This document shows positions 1 to 7,756 of a stretch of 64,000 nt of DNA, in pieces. The translations under genes were made by a program, and so were the position numbers. Source of the stretch: Calditrichia bacterium (lineage in GTDB: Bacteria > Calditrichota > Calditrichia > Calditrichales > J004). The first letter of the stretch is position 1. The number at the start of each line of letters is the position of its first letter. The stretch is from assembly GCA_020635035.1 (NCBI GenBank), contig JACKAO010000007.1, positions 248,001-312,000 on the forward strand. The letters are read 5' to 3'. The notes beneath the pieces are model-generated. The model was not told the DNA's origin. It did not search any database and saw only the letters and a program-made list of their open reading frames with translations.

Positions 1-171
1 AAATTTGATGAAACAACACAGCCCGGAAAAGTATATTCTATATTGGATGTAATAAGTCTGCCGGTTGTATGTTTTGGAGATGGCAAACGTGTATTTGTGG
101 ATATTGCAAAAGGAGACCCACAATATATGCATGATAAACTATTTGATACCCCCAAAAGGAAAACAGAATGA
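1..171 (+). CDS. flhF: FlhF, C-terminal end (partial)
   Basis: This is the last 56 codons of a gene that begins before the window. The readable tail has the pattern of the SRP-type GTPase FlhF: a K-x-DET element (T(K)LDET in homologues), then a hydrophobic LPVVCFGDGKRV stretch equivalent to the 'LP-x-x-x-x-x-G-Q-x-VP-x-D' end of the G domain. FlhF is a membrane-associated GTPase that sets the site and number of flagella. Its stop codon overlaps the start of the MinD-like gene by 4 bases (ATGA), which is the usual flhF-flhG coupling. Identity rests on this short tail plus the neighbour, so it is good but not absolute. Confidence 0.8.
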   Translation, partial: KFDETTQPGKVYSILDVISLPVVCFGDGKRVFVDIAKGDPQYMHDKLFDTPKRKTE

Positions 172-1046
172 TAGCAAGTTTAGGAAAAGAAATAGGTAAT
201 CGTATTTCTGAAGGATTTAATAAAGATAAACGTGCAGAAATAATTGCGATAACCAGCGGAAAAGGCGGGGTGGGTAAGTCGTCAATAAGCGTGAATTTTG
301 CGCTTATGTTGCAGCAGATGCACAAAAAAGTTTTGATGATTGATGCAGATATCCATCTCGGTAATGTTGACCTTTTAATGGGCGTAAGAGCTCCGCATAC
401 CCTGGCTGATTTATTCGATGAAAATATGCAGCTTCGGGATATCATTGTAAAAGGGCCGGGTGGAATAGATGTGTTGGCAGCTTCATCAGCATCCGGGAAG
501 CTACTGGAGATGGAAGATGTTTTTCTGCGTAAACTTTCAAGTGCATTTAAAACAATAGAAAACGATTATGATTATATTATTGTTGATACCGGTGCCGGAA
601 TAGCAAACAGCGTGCTGTCTTTCCTGTTGGGAGCGGATAAAATAGTGCTTGTGGTAACATCGGATCCTGCTTCCATCGCAGATGGATATGCAGTGATTAA
701 AATTATCAAAAGAAACGATCTTGAGATACCGGTATTACTGGTGACGAATGTGATGAGCAGTCATGAAGCCGGAGAAAATCTATATAAAAGAATGAATTTA
801 ATGGTGAGAAGATTCTTGAAATCGGACATTGAATATGGCGGTTCGGTACTTAAAGATGACTTGATATCAAATTCAGTGAAGACACAAAAGCCATTTGTTG
901 TTCATAATCCAAATGCGGCAGCTACAAATATTGTAAGAATGCTTACCCGTAAAATTTTAACAGTATCTCCAAAAAGCCGCCTGGATTCTAAAAATGTATT
1001 TGACCGTTTCATTATCAACAGGAAGATTAAGTTCGAATGGGATTGA
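168..1046 (+). CDS. flhG: FlhG / YlxH, MinD-like ATPase controlling flagellar number
   Basis: A 292-residue P-loop ATPase of the MinD/ParA superfamily. The deviant Walker A GKGGVGKS lies at residues 31-38, followed by the DADIHLGN switch motif near residue 60 and a VDTGAG Walker B-like strand near 145. In flagellated bacteria FlhG partners FlhF: it stimulates FlhF GTPase activity, limits flagellar number and restrains the master flagellar regulator. Position supports this directly, since it overlaps flhF by 4 bases and is two genes upstream of fliA. A short N-terminal segment before the Walker A (about 22 residues) could hold the FlhF-activating helix, which I infer and do not see as a clear motif. 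Confidence 0.9.
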   Translation: MIASLGKEIGNRISEGFNKDKRAEIIAITSGKGGVGKSSISVNFALMLQQMHKKVLMIDADIHLGNVDLLMGVRAPHTLADLFDENMQLRDIIVKGPGGIDVLAASSASGKLLEMEDVFLRKLSSAFKTIENDYDYIIVDTGAGIANSVLSFLLGADKIVLVVTSDPASIADGYAVIKIIKRNDLEIPVLLVTNVMSSHEAGENLYKRMNLMVRRFLKSDIEYGGSVLKDDLISNSVKTQKPFVVHNPNAAATNIVRMLTRKILTVSPKSRLDSKNVFDRFIINRKIKFEWD

Positions 1047-1339
1047 TGCAGCGTTTCATATTTAAATTTTCTGTTTTTGCAAGTATAGCAGCTTTTATCG
1101 GCGCTTTACTGAACGGTGTATCGGTACTGACCAGTGTAATGCGTGCCGGACTTGTAATGTTTGGCACCCTTGTTCTTTTTATTGTGTTGATGAATGTTTT
1201 ACGCTGGGCGATAATCAGCACAACTGTAATTGAAATGCATGATCATGATGAGAAAGAAAAAACACACGATCGGGAAATTGAAAAGATAAATGAAAACGCG
1301 GTGAAAACAGCAAAACACTTAACGGATAATACAGAATGA
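1037..1339 (+). CDS. Small membrane protein between flhG and fliA
   Basis: A 100-residue protein I cannot name. The first ~60 residues contain two hydrophobic segments (about 7-28 and 36-57); the rest is a charged, Asp/Glu/His/Lys-rich tail that would face the cytoplasm. Two starts are possible: ATG at 1037, 10 bases inside flhG, or ATG at 1046, which overlaps the flhG stop as TGATG. Both imply translational coupling to flhG. Its end overlaps the fliA start by 4 bases. The tight placement in the flhF-flhG-fliA operon suggests a role in flagellar placement or sigma-28 control, but no domain proves it. Confidence 0.7.
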   Translation: MGLMQRFIFKFSVFASIAAFIGALLNGVSVLTSVMRAGLVMFGTLVLFIVLMNVLRWAIISTTVIEMHDHDEKEKTHDREIEKINENAVKTAKHLTDNTE

Positions 1340-2106
1340 TAGAATCCGCGACTGAAAACAGAGTCGAAAAGGGCGAACAGCTGGTCCTTGAATTTACAAG
1401 ATCAAAAAATCCAATGATTAAAGATCTTATCGTAAAATCATATGCACCGCTTGTAAAGCACATTGTAGGACGATTTAATCTTACCTACTCAACAACCCTT
1501 TCGCAGGATGATCTGTATCAGTTTGGTGTTCTCGGGTTGCTTCGCGCACTTGATCGTTTTGATCCGGAGATGAAAGTTCCTTTTAAATCCTTTGTGTACA
1601 AAAGGATACATGGCGAAGTGATAGATGCCATGCGCAAGGAAGGTTTGATCGGCAGAGATATGTATGAAAAAGTTAAAAAACTTGAAAAATGTGTAAAAGA
1701 CCTAAGCTCACGTCTTGGCCGCGAAGCGGCTGTTGATGAAATTTGTCAGGTCATGGATATCGATCAGGATGAATACTATAATATCCTGAATACGTCCCAG
1801 ATGACCTATATGACATCTTTAAATAACACGGTAACAGACGATGAAGGAGCAAGCGTGTATAAAATTGACGTTCTTGAAGATGACAGCCAGGAGAATCCTG
1901 AAGATATGGTGATCAATAAGAATCTTAAAGCACGACTTAAAGAAGTTATAAATTTACTTCCTGAAAGGGAACGATTGATTCTGGCACTTTACTTTTATGA
2001 AGAATTAACTCTGGCGGATATTGCAAAAATCTTAAGTTTAAGCGAAGCAAGGATTTCGCAAATTTTGAATAAAACACTGATAGAAATTAAAGCAAAATTT
2101 TTGTAA
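1336..2106 (+). CDS. fliA: RNA polymerase sigma-28 factor for flagellar genes
   Basis: A 256-residue sigma-70 family factor of the FliA/WhiG type. Region 2 spans roughly residues 35-110, with the DLYQFGVLGLLRAL core at about 59 and the FKSFVYKRIHGEVIDAMR stretch after it. Region 3 follows at about 115-175, and region 4 at about 200-252 carries the LPERERLILALYFYEELTLADIA helix-turn-helix lead-in. It would direct RNA polymerase to late flagellar genes. It overlaps the upstream gene by 4 bases and the next gene by one base (TAATG), so the operon is read as a coupled unit. No gene for its usual anti-sigma factor FlgM is recognisable in the window. Confidence 0.93.
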   Translation: MIESATENRVEKGEQLVLEFTRSKNPMIKDLIVKSYAPLVKHIVGRFNLTYSTTLSQDDLYQFGVLGLLRALDRFDPEMKVPFKSFVYKRIHGEVIDAMRKEGLIGRDMYEKVKKLEKCVKDLSSRLGREAAVDEICQVMDIDQDEYYNILNTSQMTYMTSLNNTVTDDEGASVYKIDVLEDDSQENPEDMVINKNLKARLKEVINLLPERERLILALYFYEELTLADIAKILSLSEARISQILNKTLIEIKAKFL

Positions 2107-2462
2107 TGGATAAGCTTATTCAAAGTGGTCCTTTGAATGCCCGAGATCACTATAACAGACAACAGCAGGATAAATCCGGCCAGCACGAGAATATTTATTA
2201 TGTACAGGCAGACATCAGTAGCTTACATGGAAAGCTTGAGAAAGGTTCTGTTCTTAATGCGCGAATTATTCTTTGTCTGGGTTCAAAAAAATATCTTCTG
2301 CGTTTTCTTGGTAATAATTATATCATGCAATCCGACCTTGATTTTAAAAAATTTGATGATGTACAGGTTTCAGTTGAGAATACCGAACCAAAATTACAAT
2401 TAAAAATACTGCCCAAAAAGTCACCTACAAAACATGACGGGCTCACGGATATCTGGGTTTAA
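2106..2462 (+). CDS. Small flagellar-operon protein, possibly FliK-like
   Basis: A 118-residue protein starting on the last base of the fliA stop codon. There is no signal peptide or membrane helix. The second half alternates small beta strands (GSVLNARII, KKYLLRFLGNNYIM, DDVQVSVENTEPKLQLKIL). This resembles the core fold of short FliK/hook-length-control C-terminal domains, which read 'G-x-x-l-x-A-r-V ... g-d-x-v-x-v-x-V ... L-x-L'. That assignment is pattern-level only. Its place directly behind fliA and before a two-component-like sensor makes a flagellar role likely; I do not assign a gene name. Confidence 0.6.
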   Translation: MDKLIQSGPLNARDHYNRQQQDKSGQHENIYYVQADISSLHGKLEKGSVLNARIILCLGSKKYLLRFLGNNYIMQSDLDFKKFDDVQVSVENTEPKLQLKILPKKSPTKHDGLTDIWV

Positions 2463-2467
2463 CTAGT

Positions 2468-3658
2468 ATGCAGGCAATGAAACAGAAAAAATCTGCTCGT
2501 GAACAAAAGAATGTAACAACAAATCAGCGCCAGGACTACCTGGCAACAGTTACTATACTTGAACATCTTTCTGATTCTGTATTTATCCTGAACAATAAAG
2601 GTATTATTGAATATGCGAACCGCTCTGCACTGGATATGCTGGGTATGGATCAGAGTAGAGTGCTGCAACGCCACCTTGCAGATTTTATTTCTACTCAAAA
2701 CGGTTCGGAAAATGTTTTTAATATAGCATTATCAGGTAACAACACTGAAGTCGAAACTGAATTCACAGCAAAAAATTTTAATATTCCCGTTCTTATTAAC
2801 TTCGGAACAGTTCGGGATCATGATGGCGGGATTCGTTTTATTATTGCCAGCGCCCGGGACATTGCCTGGCGCAAAGAGATGGAACGCGTTCTAAGCCAGA
2901 AACAAATCCTGGAAATGTCAAAAAACCGCTTTCGTGAGATGGGTGAGTTAACAATAAATATCGTTCACAATTTAAGCCAGCCACTCACATCACTCAGGTT
3001 AAAACTGGATTTATTGCAGAAAGAATTAAACGCCGTTAACACTGATAAATCTAAATCCTTGGCACATATTGAAAAAATGGATCAGCTCCTGGATGTAATT
3101 GATGCGACAGTGAATAATGCGCGTAGTTTTGCAACACAAACCGAAGACGAATCATTCAAAATTATCAGGATAAAGGATAGCATTGCCAATGCTATGCACC
3201 AGTTAAGCTACGAATTTACTGAGAACAATATTGAGATTTCCAGTGAATTGGGGCAGGGCGAGCCTATGGTTATGGCTAATCCGATTACATTGCAGCAGGT
3301 ATTTGTAACACTTTTCCGCATGCAGATGAAATATCTTTCTGCTGAGAGCGCTGTAACGGCTAAGAGAAAAATAGTTATCAGCATGGCAGATAATCAATCC
3401 AAATGGCTCGGGATTTTAATAACAGCGCATTGTGAAGCCGGAAAAGATGAAATTCCCCGGGTTAAAGAGTCACATATTGAAGAAACCTTTGATTTTGACC
3501 TGAATGTTGTAAAGCTGATTGCTGAATCTTTAGGTGGTGATTTTAACTGGTATCCGCAGGCAAGCAGCGGATTTATATTTTCTATTCGTATTCCGATTGA
3601 TTCTGATGATGAACGTGCTCAGCTGCGCAATATGATCGAGCTCTTCCATGATGTATAA
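2468..3658 (+). CDS. PAS-domain histidine-kinase-like protein (ATPase domain degenerate)
   Basis: A soluble 396-residue protein. Residues about 28-130 form a PAS domain (SDSVFILNNKGIIEYANRSA is its start). Residues about 155-215 form a dimerisation helix pair with a good H-box, the candidate phospho-acceptor being His167 in IVHNLSQPLT. The C-terminal third should be the ATP-binding domain, but the N-box asparagine is not evident (QVFVTLFRMQMKYLS), the DxGxG G1 box is absent, and the usual G2 glycines are replaced (EETFDFDLNVVKLIAE); only the terminal GG...SGFIFSIRIPI strand looks normal. Placement after fliA, with a sigma-54 promoter nearby, recalls the FleS/FlrB/FlgS kinases of sigma-54 flagellar cascades. 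It may be a pseudokinase or a divergent one. Confidence 0.75.
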   Translation: MQAMKQKKSAREQKNVTTNQRQDYLATVTILEHLSDSVFILNNKGIIEYANRSALDMLGMDQSRVLQRHLADFISTQNGSENVFNIALSGNNTEVETEFTAKNFNIPVLINFGTVRDHDGGIRFIIASARDIAWRKEMERVLSQKQILEMSKNRFREMGELTINIVHNLSQPLTSLRLKLDLLQKELNAVNTDKSKSLAHIEKMDQLLDVIDATVNNARSFATQTEDESFKIIRIKDSIANAMHQLSYEFTENNIEISSELGQGEPMVMANPITLQQVFVTLFRMQMKYLSAESAVTAKRKIVISMADNQSKWLGILITAHCEAGKDEIPRVKESHIEETFDFDLNVVKLIAESLGGDFNWYPQASSGFIFSIRIPIDSDDERAQLRNMIELFHDV

Positions 3659-3733
3659 TCTCTGCTTCGGTTAATTTTATTTTTATGACTCATTAAAACA
3701 CCTTATTTTACCTGTTCGTTTTTTGTCGGAATC

Positions 3734-3760
3734 TAACTTAAACGGTTTCCCATCCGATAC
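3734..3760 (+). promoter_or_regulatory. Possible sigma-28 promoter
   Basis: TAAC at 3734-3737, 16 bases, then CCGATAC at 3754-3760. The flagellar sigma-28 consensus is TAAA, about 16 bases, CCGATAA, so two positions differ. The site ends 30 bases before the ATG of the M23 peptidase gene and lies in a gap of about 130 bp just after the fliA operon. It is plausible by position and spacing but weak by sequence. Confidence 0.35.
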
Positions 3761-3789
3761 TCAATTCATGTACAAAAAATTTTATAAAA

Positions 3790-5310
3790 ATGAAATCAAT
3801 CCGGAAAACACAAAGACACGCTCAAAGGGATGAAATTAGCAATTTATCTCTTAATAATATTGAGAACAATGTAGATCGATATATCAGCCGCAGAAAGCGG
3901 TTTGATTCAATCCGTAAATGGTTCAGTGTGAGTGCTGTTATTTTATTTGCTGCTCTTTTACTAACTTTATATGCCGAACCTATTTACTTAAGTGTGGAAG
4001 AATTACTCTTATCTGAAAATGAGCTTATTTTAAAAGAAAAAGCTGCTGAGTTGCGTGAGAAAGCCCTTTCTGTAAATCCAGTGATTTTGTTTTCTGAAGT
4101 GGCTCAAAACTTTCCTGCAAATGTTCCCGGTGAAGCAAAATATGCTTTTCTGATTCATCGATTTAATAACGATTTTTATGGCCGGTCATTCAAGTTGGAT
4201 ATAAAAGATGAACGACTTTTGTATACTCATATGACATATGCCGGTTTTGATATGGATGACCCAGTCCGTTTGAATAAACCGTTCTCCGATGACAGCAGCC
4301 AGACAGTAAAAGAATGGTTATTTAAGAAGACCGGAACTTCTCCTGTTTATAGCGCTTATTTCAATCCGGTTTTTCAAAAGCTTGATGGAGAGATCAAGGA
4401 AATAGAAGATCAATTGCAGGAAAAAATTAATGCTCCATTCAGTGCTGAAATGGTTGATTCCGTTATTAAATTACTGCCTGATAGAGAATATTCTGCCAGT
4501 AAAGCGGAGCAGGACATCATAAATATTCTTTCGGGCACTGCCGGATTTTTAGATGAAGAACAAGCATTACAGGTAAAATTAATGGAAAAGCAGCAAGAGC
4601 TTAATATAAGGCTTGGTTTGTTCCGCATTTTTTTAGGACATGAGTATGATGCACAAAATACTAATGAGCTCTTTGGCTGGTTAAGTAATGACTATAAAGG
4701 AAAAAACTTTTTCAGCAAACGTCGTCGTATCCCTGTGGATGACCAGGAAAAGGTATTATATGCATCCGCAAAAGAATTTTCCGATGCATTTGATCAAAAT
4801 AATATTTTATATAAAAAGCTTGATCTTCAAAATGAAACCGTTCAGCTATATAACCCGTTACAGATGCCATTGGAAGTGAAAAGTGTTGGTCTGTTTAATG
4901 CGCATCGTCGTAACGAGCGCGGCCGCAGTTATAAACACCGTGGTGTCGATTTGATGGCAGATGAAGGAACACCTGTTTACCCCGTAAGAGAAGGCTTTGT
5001 TATTTTTGTCGGAAAAACCTACGGCAATGGAAATTTTATTAAAATCTGGCATGATAACCAGGTTGTATCATCTTATTCACATCTAAAGAATGATGCAGTA
5101 TGGCAGCGTTCCATTGAACGTTTTAAACATGAAGGCCCTTTCTGGGTAAATACACTTGATGCTATTGCCAGTGTTGGAACCACCGGTAACATTCCAAAAA
5201 ATGATGAACAATATGGCTATGCGCATCTGCACCTGGAAGTCACTATTAATGATAAACTGCAAAATCCGTTGACACTTTTTAATGAAGCCTACCAGGTATT
5301 CCAGGAATAA
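3790..5310 (+). CDS. Membrane-anchored M23 family metallopeptidase
   Basis: A 506-residue protein with a short basic cytoplasmic N-terminus, one membrane helix (about residues 44-61), a long extracytoplasmic alpha-helical region (about 62-355) and a C-terminal LytM/M23 peptidase domain (about 365-497). Catalytic zinc ligands are visible: His383 and Asp387 in HRGVDLM, and His479/His481 in AHLHLEV. M23 enzymes cut peptide cross-links in peptidoglycan. It sits between the fliA operon and the rod/ring operon, and the FlgJ encoded nearby lacks a muramidase domain, so a role in opening the cell wall for the flagellar rod is a reasonable inference. A general cell-wall role is equally possible. Confidence 0.85.
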   Translation: MKSIRKTQRHAQRDEISNLSLNNIENNVDRYISRRKRFDSIRKWFSVSAVILFAALLLTLYAEPIYLSVEELLLSENELILKEKAAELREKALSVNPVILFSEVAQNFPANVPGEAKYAFLIHRFNNDFYGRSFKLDIKDERLLYTHMTYAGFDMDDPVRLNKPFSDDSSQTVKEWLFKKTGTSPVYSAYFNPVFQKLDGEIKEIEDQLQEKINAPFSAEMVDSVIKLLPDREYSASKAEQDIINILSGTAGFLDEEQALQVKLMEKQQELNIRLGLFRIFLGHEYDAQNTNELFGWLSNDYKGKNFFSKRRRIPVDDQEKVLYASAKEFSDAFDQNNILYKKLDLQNETVQLYNPLQMPLEVKSVGLFNAHRRNERGRSYKHRGVDLMADEGTPVYPVREGFVIFVGKTYGNGNFIKIWHDNQVVSSYSHLKNDAVWQRSIERFKHEGPFWVNTLDAIASVGTTGNIPKNDEQYGYAHLHLEVTINDKLQNPLTLFNEAYQVFQE

Positions 5311-5469
5311 TAGCTGGAAATTCTGGTAAAATATATTTCTTCTTACAGGTAATTTCTTCCCGCCCAAAGAAAATCTTTCCTTAAATACAAACAACACTTA
5401 CTTAAGCTTAAAAACCTTTAGTTTTTTAAGTTGTTGAATTTAAACAGCTTAGGTCTCTGAAATGTGAAC

Positions 5470-5485
5470 TGGCACCGTTGTTGCA
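5470..5485 (+). promoter_or_regulatory. Sigma-54 promoter of the flg operon
   Basis: TGGCAC at 5470-5475, five bases, then TTGCA at 5481-5485: a full match to the sigma-54 (RpoN) -24/-12 consensus with correct spacing. Transcription should start around 5497, followed by an SD-like GGAGA at 5510-5514 and the flgF ATG at 5520. The site also settles the flgF start, because the upstream in-frame TTG at 5478 lies inside the promoter. It implies that rod, ring and hook-junction genes are switched on by RpoN with an enhancer-binding activator that is not in the window. Confidence 0.88.
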
Positions 5486-5519
5486 TAAGTCTGCAGGGCA
5501 GATAATAGCGGAGAAATGT

Positions 5520-6233
5520 ATGCAATTTGAATTAACCAAACTAAAGCAAGCGATGATGGCCCAGGTTGATCGTAATAATCTGGCTGCCAATAACCTGGCT
5601 AATATTGAAACAACAGGGTTTAAAAGAGATCAGCTTTTTTTCCAGACTTTGTCAGATGAATTGGATGTAAGTAAAAGCATGGTACACAGCACGGATATGA
5701 ATCAGGGCCATGTTGAAGAAACAGGTAATCCGTTTGATGTCGCCTTGTCCGGTAAAGGATTTTTTATGGTTGAAATGGAAAATGGTGTAGCCTTTACGCG
5801 TGACGGTTCTTTTCATGTGGATGATGAAGGCATCCTGCGCAGTAAATCCGGAATGCCGGTTATGGGAGAAGGCGGCTGGATAAATGTTGAGTCTGAGACA
5901 GGCGCACCGCGAAAAGTTTCCATAACAGAGCGTGGTGAAGTTTATGCGGATAATGAGCTGATTGATACACTTTCCATATCCGATTTTGAAAATCCTGCCG
6001 ACTTGAAAAAAATAGGTGGTAATTTATTCAAGGCCGGTGATGATGCCCGCGAATTCATCGTTGAAAATCCAACAGTAAAACAGGGATTTCTTGAAAAATC
6101 AAATGTAAATCCTGCCCAGGAAATGATCGAACTGATTGAAATTCAGAGACAATTTGAAAGTATACAACGTATGGTTCGTTCCCTGGATGATGCATATAAG
6201 GAAGCCGTTCAGCAAGTCGGACGCTATACTTAA
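5520..6233 (+). CDS. flgF: Flagellar basal-body rod protein FlgF
   Basis: A 237-residue rod protein. The N-terminal ANNLANIETTGFKRDQLFFQ motif is the shared signature of flagellar axial (rod/hook) proteins, and the C-terminus has the paired coiled-coil element (VNPAQEMIELIEIQRQFES). It is shorter than FlgG and lies directly before it, as FlgF does in many genomes; proximal rod proteins FlgF and FlgG are paralogues. The start at ATG 5520 is chosen because a GGAGA sits 6 bases upstream and because an earlier in-frame TTG (5478) falls inside the sigma-54 promoter. First gene of the sigma-54 operon; 17 bases separate it from flgG. Confidence 0.87.
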   Translation: MQFELTKLKQAMMAQVDRNNLAANNLANIETTGFKRDQLFFQTLSDELDVSKSMVHSTDMNQGHVEETGNPFDVALSGKGFFMVEMENGVAFTRDGSFHVDDEGILRSKSGMPVMGEGGWINVESETGAPRKVSITERGEVYADNELIDTLSISDFENPADLKKIGGNLFKAGDDAREFIVENPTVKQGFLEKSNVNPAQEMIELIEIQRQFESIQRMVRSLDDAYKEAVQQVGRYT

Positions 6234-6250
6234 AACATAGGAGTTAGAAA

Positions 6251-7036
6251 ATGAGAGCATTAAAAACAGCCGCTTTAGGTATGACAGCACAACAGTTAAA
6301 TGTTGATGTTATTGCTAACAACCTGGCCAACGTTAACACAACGGGATTTAAAAAATCATCGATAGAATTCCAGGATTTATTGTATGAAACCATGCAGACA
6401 GGAAATCGCGATGGACGGGATGGCAATGAAAATCCATCCGGAATTCAGATTGGTTTGGGAAACCGTCCAATCGCTACATATCGTTCGTTCTCGGAAGGCA
6501 CCATCAGTCAGACAGGAAACTCACTCGACCTGGCAATTACAGGTAATGGATTTTTCCAGGTTGAAATGCCGGATGGAAGCCAGGCATATACACGCGACGG
6601 TGCGCTTAAAGTAAATGCGCAGGGCAATATTGTTACAAATTCCGGTCTAAAATTAATACCGGATATTTCTGTTCCTGAGAATGTGAATGGGATTCAAATA
6701 ACTGAAGACGGTGTGGTTAAGGTCACCCTAAATGGTGAAACAGACCCACAGGAACTTGGGCAGATTGATTTAGCAACATTCATGAATCCTGCCGGACTTG
6801 AAGCTGTTGGCAGCAACCTGTTTGTAGCGACTGAATCTTCGGGTGAACCATTGTTTGGCACACCGGGCGAAGACGGTATGGGAATGCTTTATCAGGGCTA
6901 TCTTGAAAAATCAAACGTGGATGTTGCCCAGGAAATGATTAACCTGATTGTCGCACAGAGAGCTTATGAAATCAATTCCAAAGCAATCAAAACTGCTGAC
7001 GATATTATGTCAATGGCAAACAGCTTAAAACGATAG
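6251..7036 (+). CDS. flgG: Flagellar distal rod protein FlgG
   Basis: A 261-residue protein, the normal FlgG length. It starts with MRALKTAALGMTAQQLNVD and the IANNLANVNTTGFKKSSIEFQ axial-protein motif, has the long central beta domain, and ends with the VDVAQEMINLIVAQRAYEINSKAIKTADDIM segment characteristic of FlgG. It forms the distal rod crossing the periplasm inside the L and P rings encoded downstream. A GGAG ribosome-binding site lies just before its ATG (6240-6243). Identity is very secure. Confidence 0.95.
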   Translation: MRALKTAALGMTAQQLNVDVIANNLANVNTTGFKKSSIEFQDLLYETMQTGNRDGRDGNENPSGIQIGLGNRPIATYRSFSEGTISQTGNSLDLAITGNGFFQVEMPDGSQAYTRDGALKVNAQGNIVTNSGLKLIPDISVPENVNGIQITEDGVVKVTLNGETDPQELGQIDLATFMNPAGLEAVGSNLFVATESSGEPLFGTPGEDGMGMLYQGYLEKSNVDVAQEMINLIVAQRAYEINSKAIKTADDIMSMANSLKR

Positions 7037-7046
7037 GAATTATGTA

Positions 7047-7754
7047 ATGCTTTTTATCAGCAGACATAAAATGATTATTGTTTTACTGGGTCTTCTATTC
7101 CTGACAGAGATTTCTGCAGCTGAGATATACACCCAAATAAAGAACGAAGCCCAGCAGTTGTTTTGCAGGAAACTTCAGGTGCCTGCAGAGCAGTTGAAAA
7201 TCAATTTTACATATATCCCTGAAAATTTATCGGTTAACAATGCAAGCAAGCTTGAAGTATTTACTCAGAAAAACCATGTAAGACCCGGTGAACAGGCAAT
7301 TTGGGTACAAATAACAGATCAGGGTAAGATTGTGGATAAATTCCCTATTTCTGTAGATGTAAGTATTGTTAAAGATGTTGTTGTTGCCCGGCAACGTATA
7401 AATCGTGGATCTGCATTAAAAAGCTCGGACCTTAAAATGGAAAAAAGAGTGCTGGGTAAATACTGGCAGGATTATTTTTTCTCTCTGGATGAATTGCAGG
7501 GATGTGAAGCAAAACAGCTGATAAAAAACGGCTTACCAGTAACAAAACGAATGGTAAGGCAAACTCCCTTGATCGAACGCGGACAATCTGTTAAAGTTGA
7601 AATTCATTCCAAAACAATGACGATAACTTTTACAGCCATTGCCATGGATGATGGATTTAAAGGAGACCGGATAAAGCTTCAGCCTGAAAATTCTTCAAAT
7701 GTGATACAGGGTGTTATTGCAACAAACAATCTTGTGGTTTTATACCAGGAGTAA
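7047..7754 (+). CDS. flgA: Flagellar P-ring assembly chaperone FlgA
   Basis: A 235-residue exported protein with an N-terminal signal peptide (hydrophobic segment about residues 8-24, ending near SAAE). The C-terminal ~130 residues form the SAF domain typical of FlgA: VVVARQRINRGSALKSSDL followed by the GLPVTKRMVRQTPLIERGQSVKV segment and a final VIQGVIATNNLVVLY strand. FlgA assists assembly of FlgI into the periplasmic P ring. It is placed 10 bases after flgG and 2 bases before flgH, so the ring genes are clustered in the order flgA-flgH-flgI. Confidence 0.88.
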   Translation: MLFISRHKMIIVLLGLLFLTEISAAEIYTQIKNEAQQLFCRKLQVPAEQLKINFTYIPENLSVNNASKLEVFTQKNHVRPGEQAIWVQITDQGKIVDKFPISVDVSIVKDVVVARQRINRGSALKSSDLKMEKRVLGKYWQDYFFSLDELQGCEAKQLIKNGLPVTKRMVRQTPLIERGQSVKVEIHSKTMTITFTAIAMDDGFKGDRIKLQPENSSNVIQGVIATNNLVVLYQE

Positions 7755-7756
7755 AT

